NCBI RefSeq assembly: GCF_032362555.1
Contig: NC_083519.1
Span: forward strand, 9,131,501-9,195,500
DNA from: Amyelois transitella
Taxonomy: Eukaryota; Arthropoda; Insecta; Lepidoptera; Pyralidae
Direction of reading: 5' to 3'
Length of the DNA: 64,000 nt
This document shows, piece by piece, positions 37,263 to 49,200 of this stretch (its first letter is position 1; each line of letters begins with the position of its first letter). Below the pieces are notes generated by a model. That model made no database searches. It saw only the letters and a list, made by a program, of their open reading frames with translations, and was not told the origin of the DNA. The translations under genes and the position numbers were made by a program.

Positions 37263-40200
37263 ATGTTTCGTAATATAAGCAAAGTGGTAAAGTCGCAATC
37301 AGCAAAATTTGGAACTGCTGCTCTGCCGGCACCACATACTAATCCTGAAATTTTATATACGGGGGTAAGTGAAAATTTAAAAACATGTAGACAGCCAGTT
37401 TCGCATTCCTATCACCCTTTGGTGGAGTGAGGCAAATGGTCTCAATAAACATTGCTATGTTATTTGCTATGAAGCGTAGGTGTGGTGAATCTTGTTTATT
37501 GAACGTTCAAGGTTAACCATTTTTAAAATTATTAAAATTTTACCAGTCACATTTTTTCTAGTTAAAAACTTAGGATTTACTTATTTTTCAAGGCACTTTA
37601 TTACTGAACTTCAATCCACTAGCCATAATATTCTTCCCATGGATGTCGTAAAAGGCGAAAGGGGGGATATGCTCATTCATCAACTCCAAGCTTCCATCTT
37701 GGTCTGATAGAAGAAAAGAAAGTAAGTGGCTACTGCTATTTTTCTAAACACAATGTTTAAATCAAGAAAGGATTTAAAATCTTTTGGAGAATGTCAGCTC
37801 TGTCTACCGTGAGGAATGAAGATAAACAAACAAAGATATGTATTTATTGTCCTTTAAATAAACACATTCACATCCATACTTAACCTAATTATTGGAACTG
37901 GGGATTCAATTATATGATTATAAATAAAGTTTTAAATGCAGCTGTTTATCAACAATGAGTGGGTGAAGTCATCCGACGGGAAGACCTTCCAGACAGAGAA
38001 CCCGGCAACGGGCAAGGTGATTGCCGAGGTGCAGCAGGCAGGCAAAGCAGATGTCGACAAAGCTGTCAAAGCTGCCAGAGAGGCTTTCAAGTATGTAGAA
38101 AACCATTTGAATTTGCATGTTATCTATGCCTTGTTCTAGTCTATGATTTTTTTAAAACTTATATGTTACAACAGAAAATTAACATTCACAGGCTGTTTAG
38201 TTTACTGGAGTAAATAGGAAAGGTTGAAATGTTTGTAAACAAGTTACAGTATCAATTATTTTTGTTTGTTTTGTTTTTTTTTTTAACAGACAATTTGCTA
38301 AGCTTTTTTATGCAAGGATAATATGTCTGTAGTTAATTGGTCTTTAGTTGTTAATTAGTTCACTTTTTGTTATTGCTAACTTAGCATAATTTAAGGAATG
38401 TCTACAGTATCTCTGTGGAAGATGAGAGATGAAACCTGCTAGTATAAGTGGAAGCTATAGCCAACTCTGATTATCATTTGACTGGTATTTATACCTAAAC
38501 ATTCTTTTCGACTGCATATCTTCTGTATTATTTATGAGTATCTCTCTGAACAGACTGGGTTCCCCATGGAGGACCATGGACGCGTCAGACCGCGGCGTTC
38601 TCATCAACAGACTGGCCGACCTCATCGAGAGGGATAAGGCTTATTTGGCGGTAAGAATTGTATTATTCACTACCTTTTGCGCGGGGCGTAGGTACCGTGG
38701 AATTTTTCAGAAAAGTTTGCCTGTAACTTCCTGAAGGTCTATTCTATTTGTGTATCAAATTTCATCAAAATCGGATTAATTCGTGGAACACTGTTACCAG
38801 CCGGTATTGCGCGTTGACCATTCTTTGATCTCTCGGTCGTTAATAATGAGTTGACCACTCGCTGACCACCCTTTGAAATGAGATGAGACCACACTACTTT
38901 CTCTCTACTGCCTTTTAAATAAATCCGCAAAAAATTACTTACGATCTTGGGACGCACTTAAGATTTTGGAAACAAAAACAACAAAATTTGTTGTTTTTGT
39001 TTTGTTAATGATTTCCCATTGACTTCCACAATCCATCCCATATGTAGGTACATACTTACTTACCACGAGAGTGCACAATCATGTTCACCTCTGCTTATCT
39101 GACCTTGTTATCTGAATTCGACTGATATTGTATTTTCTTGTTACATAATACAAAATAATGGCGAACATTATGATTATCTTTACTAGGTATCTGTACTTTT
39201 GGGTACAAAACATGTTTCTCAAACATTTTCTCTATATTTTTCTTTGAATTTTTCGTTAATATACAAGATTGATTAGCATACAAAAACACTATGTCATCAT
39301 ATGATAGCTAAATGTAAAAACGTAGTGTACCTACCTCATAACTTTGAAACCGGTCGGGGATATTGGTGTAATGCAAAGGAAATACTTGGTGATATCGCTA
39401 AGTTAGTTATATATGTTAAAGTCATATATACATACATATGGTCACGTTTATATCCTTTGTGGGGTACACAAAGCCAACAGTCTTGAAAAGACTGATCGGC
39501 CACGTTTAGCTATTTGACTTAATGATAGAATTGAGATTTAAAAAGTTACAGGTTGCTAGCCCATCGCCAAAAAAAAGAATCCTAAGTTTGTAAGCCTATC
39601 CTTTAGTCGCCGTTTTCAACATCCATGGGAAGGAGATGGAGTGGTCCTATTCTTTTTTGTATTGGTGCCGGGAACCACACGGTCATATAGTTACTAAATA
39701 GTGTGTATAATTTTTATTGCATAAAAACAGACGACATACCTAATAGATGCCATGTGGTTCCCGGCAACAAAAAAAAGAATAAGAACACTCCATCTCGCTC
39801 ACACTCGCCTCGTCATTTATGGATGTCGTATAAACTTGGGATTCTCCTTTTAGGCGATGGGCTAGCAACCTGTCACTATTTGAATCTCAATTCTATCATT
39901 AAGCCGAATAGCTGGCCTGAATGTGGATTATTATTGTTATCTTTGTGTTGTGATAATATACGTAATACGTAACCTATGATGAGCTAGAGATATCCTTTAC
40001 CTATACGATAACGCTAATTATAAACTAATTAAAGACAGACCTAAAAGTATGAATAAGCATTTGTGCCACAAATTTTATCGACCTCGTCATTATCGTGCGT
40101 GCGTACATACTCCGATTGATAAACTACCTACTTATGTTACCTACCATTACCTACGTTTACAAAAAATTTGTAATACCTACGTGGATATGGACAATTGGAC

Positions 40201-43200
40201 ATCCTTTACTAAACCGTTGGACCGATTCGAATGTAATTTGGTATGTACGCATAGTTAAAAAGCCACGTTCAGGATTTTCTTTTCAAAAATCAACCCCTTT
40301 ACTAAAATGGGTTACGCAAAAAGCGACTAATATGCGGGCGGACCCGCGGGCAACAGAGCTAGTACGAGTTATACATACTTACATAAAATCACACCCCTTT
40401 CCCGGAGGGGTAGGCTGATATTGCTTGCCACGAATACAGCATACTTCTTTCGCTTTATCCACATTCATTAAAAAAATAAATACATATAATCAAGTCTATA
40501 TTCCTCGCGGGGTAGACAGAGACAACAGTTTCATTCAGATAACATGACTTTGACTTGACTTAAGGTCCTATGTCCCCTAGCTGGGGCAGAGAGCATCCAC
40601 AGTTTTATTTCGCTCCAAGTCTTCCCTAGATTCTTCACCTCTGCGATGATTGTCCGCCGCCAGGTCTGTTTAGGGCGGCCACGTTTACGCTTTCCTTGGG
40701 GATTCCAGTCTAGGGCTTGCCTCGGTATGTGTTCGGGGTCCCTTCGGAGCGTGTGGCCGATCCAGTTCCATTTGCGGCGTTTGATCTGCTGGTCGATCGG
40801 AGTCTCACCGCAGCGTTCCCACAGGTCTACGTTGGAGATTTTCTCAGGCCAGTAAACACCGAGAATACGGCGAAGACAGCGGTTAATGACGACTTGGAGA
40901 CGATGCGAGATGTCTTAAGTGACCTTCCACGTCTCACACCCATACAGCAAAACGGTTTTCATATTGGACCGGAATATTTTGAGCTTAACTCTCCTAGTCA
41001 GTTTCCGTGATTGCCATACAGGACGGAGATGTGCGAAGGTTGCTCTTGCCTTGGCGATTCTCGAAGTGATGTCCTCTTCGGTCCCTCCAGTTTCCGACAC
41101 TACGCTACCAAGGTAGGTGAACTTGTGGACTCTCTCCACAACCTCTGTGCCAATAAGCAGTGGTAGCCGATATCCAGTTGCCCCGCACCTCATTTCCTGG
41201 GTCTTCCTGATATTCACTTTTAGTCCAACCTTCAAAGCCTCTCGTCGTAGGTTGTCCAGCTTGGCCTGCATGTCGGCGTGTGTGTGACTCAGCAGGCATA
41301 GATCATCGGCATAGTCCAAGTCTTCTAAGACATTGGAGAGGCCCCACTCTATGCCGCGGCGCTTGTTGTTGGTCGTGTCATGCATAATGCCATCGAGAAC
41401 GACAAGGAAGAGGAGAGGCGAAAGAAGACATCCCTGCCGCACACCAGCATGAACCGGTATGTCCTCCGAGACGAGGCCGTTGTGGGTCACTCTACAAGAA
41501 TAATTTCCGTAGAGGGCCTTTATCAAGTTCGTGATTTTCTCAGGGACTCCAATTTCACGTAGCCTGTTCCAGATACAACTCCATCTCAGCGTGTCGAAGG
41601 CTTTTTCGAAATCCACGAAGGTCAAATAAATTTCCCTCTGCCATTCTGATGCCTGTTCGAGGATAATGCGCAAGGTGTTGATCTGGTCCGTACACGATCG
41701 ATTGGGCCGGAAACCAGCCTGCTCTTTGCGAAGGAGAGGTTCTATGGCCCTCGACAGTCTATCCAGGATTATTTTGCAAAGCACCTTAGATGGGATCGAA
41801 AGCAAAGTTATACCTCTCCAATTGCCACATTCACTGAGGTCTCCCTTCTTGGGCACGGTGATCAGTAGGCCTTTATTCCAGTCATCGGGTAACTCTTCGG
41901 CTGACCAGATATTCCGCAATAGGGGTGTCAGCGCGTTTGCAGCGGTTGGAACGTCGGCTTTAAGCATTTCCGCTGTGATAAAGTCGACTCCTGGGGCTTT
42001 ACCATTCTTTAGTGACCGGATGGCCTCGATTACTTCCTCTCCAGTAGGTGGGGATACATCAATGTCTAGGCTTTGTGCGGGCAAGCTGACGGCAGGTATG
42101 ATGGTGGCGACAGGGTCGTTCGGGACTTGGAAGATCTCCTCGAAGTGCTCTCTCCAGCGCTGAAGCTGTGCCTCCGATGTCACAACAAACCGGCCCTCTT
42201 TGTCTTTCAAAGGCTTTTTCCATCTCGGACTCCTGTTCCCGGCCAAGGCCTTTGTCGCCTTGTACATCTCCCTCAGATTACCGGAATCAGCAGCTCGTTG
42301 GGCGCAATCCGCAACACTATCCGCCCATACTCGCCGGTCGTGGCGGGTACTGCGGTAAGTGTTCCTGCGTACCTGTCTGTATTGCTGCCTCAGATCTTCA
42401 CTTGCTGCCTCATCGTGGGTATTCAGAATTCTCACGTGGAGTTTACGCCTTTCTTCCACTAGGTTCCAGGTTTGCTGCGACATCCAATCTTTCCGTGTGT
42501 GTCTTTTGTGTCCTAGAACGACGGAGCTGGTCTCTTCGTAGGCCATTTTAATGTGGTTCCACTCCGCGTTGACAGAAGAAGAGTCCATCTCGAGAGCGGA
42601 GAAGCGATTGCGCAGCTCTAGCCTAAAGGCGTCCTGTGTGTCTGGGTCCCGCAACTTGTTGACCTCAAATCGTTTGCCAGTCTTAGTAACCACGCTTGCA
42701 GATCGGGCTACAGCTACTTTTAGCCGCACCTCAGCTACAACAAGGTGGTGGTCGCTGTCGATATCCGCGCCACGACGGTTGCGAACATCGAGCAGTGATG
42801 AGCGCCATTTAGAGCTAATGGCAAGGTGGTCGATTTGGTTCTTGGTAACTCCATCGGGTGAGTTCCAGGTGTATTTGTGGTGGTCTCCGTGGATGAATAA
42901 TGTACCTCCGATGGTGAGGTCATTGTCTTGGCAGAACTCCAATAATCTCTCCCCATTCTCGTTCCGGACTCCCAGCCCGTGTCTGCCCATGTGTCTCTGA
43001 ACACCGTCGTTTTCTACACCGACCTTGGCATTCAGGTCTCCCATGACGATAATTATGTCCTGTTTACGGATGTTCTTCAAAGTCAGGTTCAGTGCACTAT
43101 AAAAATCGTCTTTGTCTTCCTCTGATGCCAGATTAGTGGGTGCGTAGCACTGTACGACGGTTATCTTGCTGTTGAACCGGGCTGTGATGATTCGTTCTGA

Positions 43201-46200
43201 GATCGGCTTCCAGTCCAGAAGGCTTTTCTTCGTAGCATCAGAAAGGAGGAATCCTACACCGTTTTCACGTATGTCTTCTTCATTTTCCTTTCCGGAGTAA
43301 TGGAATGTGAGTCCTCTGGACGTTCTCAGTTCCCCGAATCCGTTTCTGCGCACTTCACTGAGACCGAGTATTTGCAGTTTGTATCGCAGCATTTCTGCTT
43401 CTGCTTGGGCCAGTCGGCTATCCTCGCTCAGTGTTCGCACATTCCAGCAAGCAATTCGTGTCCGTTTTTTCATGCCAAAGGTCGTCGTATTATGATCGGT
43501 CCGGTTTTGCACTATTTCTGTTTCTATAATCGATTTGTATTCGGGTAAGCGAGTGATTAGCCCACTATATCCTAGCCCGCTGGTGGGGCTGCCACCTTAG
43601 AGCATGCGAGCGTGCTCGGTTTTGTTTCGGGTTACCTCCCTAGTGAGTAAATTCTGTTTTAAGGCGCAGAAGATTCGCCTTTCGCCCTGCATCCTCAGCT
43701 CAGCTGCACCTCAGGGTGGCGGCCGCACGGCGGTGCGGTTGCAGCAGTTCCCAGGAGGGACGGCGTGGACGTGGATGACTCGGACTGGCCAGGGTTCTGC
43801 TTTATAAAAAGGTGTTTCGCCACTTAACACAGCAGAAGGTTTCTTGGCATTTTGTAGGTAACACTGTCCTCACAAACAGCAATTCCCACCAAGACAATAC
43901 CCTAGCTTCCCCCCCATTCAGATAACATACATACATACATACCTATACCAAGTCCAAGTTGCCTTTTCAGAAAACATTCTGTTATTCTTTATTTATTCGC
44001 GCGAAACAGTCTCGTCGAGGATGCATTTTACCTGCATGAGTTCTCGGGTGCAAGTTGCAATGCTTCGATGCAACGACCGATAAACAGGTTCTCTATATTT
44101 ACTGTCTACTAGAACTCGTATAAGTTATTGACCCCGTTAAATAATATCCTAGTAAAGTATCATTTAGTTATCAACATGTTATAGAAGGTCCTGGTTTGAT
44201 GTCGTTAAGAATGATACCTATATGAGAGCCAATACACGCATACATAAAACTGAGTCCCGGAATAATGTGATACTTATTTATTTACCATTTAGTAGAGGGA
44301 CATTTTGATAAGGAAATCTTTGGTCCCGAAACACAGCTACAATGAGAGAAAGTCAACAAAAGCTACTGAACTGATCTTGAATAATTCTAGGAGCAATTTA
44401 ATACAGAAACTCAAATAATCTTTTTATTTCAATACGAATATTTAACACCTTAATTTATTTACTTTTTTCTCAAAGGATAAAATTATTATTTAAGATAAAA
44501 TATACATATTTTTTTTACCGGAGGGGTAGACTGAGACCACGGTCAAATTACATCTAAGTATTCTATTCTCTTATTATACTCTACTAGCGACCCGCCCCGG
44601 CTTCGCACGGGTGCAAAATTATAAATGTTATTATACATAAAAACCTTCCTCTTGAATCACTCTAGCTGTTACAAAAAACCGCATTAAAATCCGTTGCGTA
44701 ATTTTAAAGATTTAAGCATACAGACAAACAGACTAAAATAGCGACTTTCTTTTATACTATGTTGTGATATATTTCTATCCAGAGTTTGGAAACCCTGGAC
44801 AACGGTAAGCCGTACTCGGCCGCGTACCACGGCGACGTATCAGCCGTCATCAAGAACCTGAGGTACTACGCCGGCTGGGCCGACAAGAACCACGGGAAAG
44901 TGGTGCCGACTGACGGGAAGTACTTCGCTTATACCCGCCACGAGCCGGTCGGTGAGTGAGTGAGCAAATGCTGCAGTGCAGTTTGTTACCGCTTCTTCTG
45001 CACTGACGCCTTGGAAGCGGCAGTAAACTTAGTTTTAAGTAATTTATTTGACGTCAACCAATGTTGTTAAACCATACGTTTTGACAATTAATAAGCGATA
45101 TGAAGTACCCTATAATAATGAATAAAAATTTTGAATTTAAATTTGAATTTTGAATTTGAGTACTTATTACGTCTATATCCCTTGCGGGGTTAACAGAGGC
45201 AACAGCCTTGAAAAGACTGATAGACCACGTTCAGCTATTTGGCTTTATGATAGAATTGTGATTCAAATAGTGTCATGTATATTTAGCCCAGCCCATCACC
45301 TAAAAGAAGAATCCCAAGTTTTTAAGCTTATCCCTTAGTCGCCTTTTACGGCATCCATGGGAAAGAGATGCGAGTGGTCCTATTCTTTTTTAATGGTGCC
45401 GGGAACCACATGGCATTAAACGACAACGTTAGAGTAAATGCTATGCATAACACTACCGATTTGAACGTACGATAAAAAGTACAGTTAAAAAAATGCATTG
45501 AATAGTCAATTATTTTCTGAGAGATCAACCGAGATCAACTCGTCTTATCTGTGAAACAATGAACAGAAACCACAAACTGATAAAAGCAGGCACTTACGTA
45601 ACGTACATACATACATATGATGACGTCTATATCCATAGCAGGGTAGACAGAGCCACCAGTCTTGAAAAGACTAATAGGCTACGCTCAGCTGTTTGACTTT
45701 GTGATAGAATTGAGATTCAAATAGTGACAGGTTGCTAGCCCATCGTCTAAAAGAGGAATCCCAAGTTTATAAGCCTATCCCTCAGTCGCCTTTTACGACA
45801 TCCGTGGGAAAGATGGAGTGGTCCTATTCTTTTTTGTAATGGTGCCGGGAACCACACGGCACTTACGTAACGCTACATGATAATGTAAATTTTGCAAAAT
45901 TATTTATGTTTGTGTCGTAAAATAGATCTTGCGTAATATTTGTAATAACTGTTATGATGACTTTGTGCGAAACGCTATCATTGTACATTTGTTTTTTTTG
46001 TTACCGATATTGGATGAGGAAGTTCTCAATTAAACTTGTTAGGGTACGATTTTTTGCAGTTTCTTACTAAAGGTCTCTTAATCATACCTTTACGATTTTT
46101 CTGGGCACAGGAATCTGAATCTTTTTTTAAATGTAATTATTTATTTAACCTTTATTGTACAAATTACAAATAATTGGCACAATAGGCGGGCACGGACATT

Positions 46201-49200
46201 ATTTACCAGTCCTACCTGTATTGCCTGGGATAAGTTATTATTGAAACTAGACCGTTTTTGAGGTAAATTCATTATTATTTCAGAATTAGCTAATTCCTTG
46301 TTTTGACAATTTTCTCATAGTCATAGATACGTCTGTCATCAGCCCTTAGGATGATTCTATTGAAATCATATTCCTGCTAAGTTTTTTTTCAATCATGTTA
46401 CATACATACATATAGTCACGTCTATATCCCTTACGGGGTAGACAGAGCCAATAGTCCCGAAAAGACTGAATGGATACGTTCAGCTGCTCGGCTTAATGAT
46501 GGAATTGAGATCCAAATAGTGACAGGTTGCTAGCTCATCGCCTAAAAAAAAAGGAACGCTATTTCATAAGCCTATCCCTTAGTCGCCTTTTACGACATCC
46601 ATGGGAGAGAGATGGAGTGGTCCTATTCTTTTTTGTATTGGTGCCGGGAACAACACGGCACGGCACGGAATCATGTTACTTACATAGAAATGACAAATAA
46701 GATGTACACAATTCCCCAGTGTGCCGTGTGGTTCCCGGCACCAATAAAAAAAGAATAGGACCACTCCATCTCGTTCCCATAGATGTCGTAAAAGGCGAGT
46801 AAGGGATAGGCTTATAAACTTGGGATTCTTCTTTTAGGCGATGGGCTAGCAACCCGTCACTATTTGAATCTCAATTCTATCATTAAGCCAAACAGCTGAA
46901 CGTGGCCTATCAGTCTTTTCAAGACTGTTGGCTCTGTCTTCCCCGTAAGGGATAAAGACGTGATCATATGTATGTATGTATTTAAAATTCCCCAGGCGTC
47001 TGCGGACAGATAATCCCGTGGAACTTTCCCCTGCTGATGGCCGCGTGGAAACTGGCCCCCGCTCTGGCGACCGGCAACACGGTGGTGATGAAGCCGGCCG
47101 AGCAGACGCCGCTCACCGCGCTCTACCTCGCTCAGCTGCTCAAGGTGCGCGGGAGTCGCTCAAGGGATATTTTACAGAGTTTCATCGTGATGTTGTTTAA
47201 GTATAGGAAATTAATATTTGGCTGGTGAACATTCTTATACTAAACGGTGGTGAGTCGCTCAAGGGATATTTTACAGAGTTTCATCGTGATGTTGTTTAAG
47301 TATAGGAAATTAATGTTTGGCTGGGGAACATTCTTATACTAAACGGTGGTGAGTCGCTCAAGGGATATTTTACAGAGTTTCATCGTGATGTTGTTTAAGT
47401 ATAGGAAATTAATGTTTGGCTGGCGAACATTCTTATACTAAACGGTGGTGAGTCGCTCAAGGGATATTTTACAGAGTTTCATCGTGATGCTGTATGGGTA
47501 TAGGAAATTAATACTTGGCTGGTGAACATTCTTATACTAAACGGTGGTGATGAAGCCGGCCGAGCAGACGCCGCTCACCGCGCTCTACCTCGCTCAGCTG
47601 CTCAAGGTGCGCGGGAGTCGCTCAAGGGATATTTTACAGAGTTTCATTGTAATGTTGTTTGGGTATAGGAAATTAATGTTTGGCTGGTGAACATTCTTAT
47701 ACTAAACGGTGGTGATGAAGCCGGCCGAGCAGACGCCGCTCACCGCGCTCTACCTCGCTCAGCTGCTCAAGGTGCGCGGGAGTCGCTCAAGGGATATTTT
47801 ACAGAGTTTCATCGTAATGTTGTTTAAGTACAGGAAATTAATATTTGGCTGGTGAACATTCTTATACTAAACGGTGGTGATGAAGCCGGCCGAGCAGACG
47901 CCGCTCACCGCGCTCTACCTCGCTCAGCTGCTCAAGGTGCGCGGGAGTCGCTCAAGGGATATTTTACAGAGTTTCATCGTGATGTTGTTTAAGTATAGGA
48001 AATTAATATTTGGCTGGCGAACATTCTTATACTAAACGGTGGTGATGAAGCCGGCCGAGCAGACGCCGCTCACCGCGCTCTACCTCGCTCAGCTGCTCAA
48101 GGTGCGCGGGAGTCGGTCAAAGGATATTTTACAGAGTTTCATTGTAATGTTGTTTAAGTATAGGAAATTAATGTTTGGCTGGCGAACATTCCGAGCAGAC
48201 GCCGCTCTCCGCGCTCTACCTCGCTCAGCTGCTCAAGGTGCGCGGGAGTCGGTAAAGATGTTGTACTCTGCCGCAACGCCCCCTGTTGGAATTTTTGTTC
48301 TACCTATGGCAATTTAATGTACAACAGAAGAAAATTATGTACAAAAAACAATTTAGTATGTACGTACAGTATATTTGAGAAAAATGATACTTTATAGGGC
48401 TCTGCTAGAGAGTATAATCTACGGCAGCGCCACTCAGAATACCTACTTGTATTTATACTAGAAAGCTGATTTTTGAGTTAGACGATGTACGAACGTTAAT
48501 AGTATGTACGTCTTAGAATAATAATGAAAATGTAAGTAACTATTGTTTTGAAATAGGTAAAACAAAAATTCCAACAGGGGACGTTGCGGCAGAGTACAAT
48601 ATCGGTAAAGGGATATTTTCCAGAATTTCATTGTGATGCATGCTGTATAGGTATAGGAAATTAATATTTGGTCGGTGAAAATTCTCATACTCGTGTCTTG
48701 ATTTGAATCAGTAATGCCGTGTGGTTCTCGACAGTATATAATAGAACATCACTTCCCTACGGATGTCGTAAGAGGCAACTACCCTTAGTTGCCACTACTA
48801 ACTAATCCCTATTAGTCACATTCGTTTAGTGCAACTTTTACCATGATCTAATATAAATGATTTGGGAATTGATTTGATCATGTACCTGGATTGAGTAAAT
48901 CAGATCTTTACAATTTGATTTACTCAATTCTAATGAACATGATAAATCTCTATAACGTTTTATGATAGCGTTATAGCTAAGGGTATCGTATCATAGGCTA
49001 TAACGTTATACCTAAGGAACATATTGCTATAACGTTATATGCATACATACATACATATGATCACGTCTTTATCCCTTACGGGGTAGACAGAGCCTACAGT
49101 CTTGAAAAGACAGATAGGCCACGTTCAGCTGTTTGGCTTAATGATAGAATTGAGATTCAAATAGTGACGGGTTGCTAGCCCATCGCCTAAAGGAAGAATC

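Larger units (their letters stand above)
38651..44782 (+). other. ALDH intron 3, built largely of mobile elements
   Basis: Six-kilobase intron. In order: unremarkable AT-rich sequence to about 39420, R1 (-), R1 (+), R2 fragment, an R1 piece split by a complete RTE element, AT-rich sequence (43930-44580, nothing recognised), and R4 ending a few bases before the exon-4 acceptor. Confidence 0.85.

Noticed and set aside
40717-43548. Several plus-strand ORFs of 60-165 aa
   Set aside because: All are antisense shadows of the RTE endonuclease/RT ORF.
47145-48257. CRISPR-like array
   Set aside because: Units are head-to-tail tandem repeats without unique spacers, in a eukaryotic intron, and include exon sequence.
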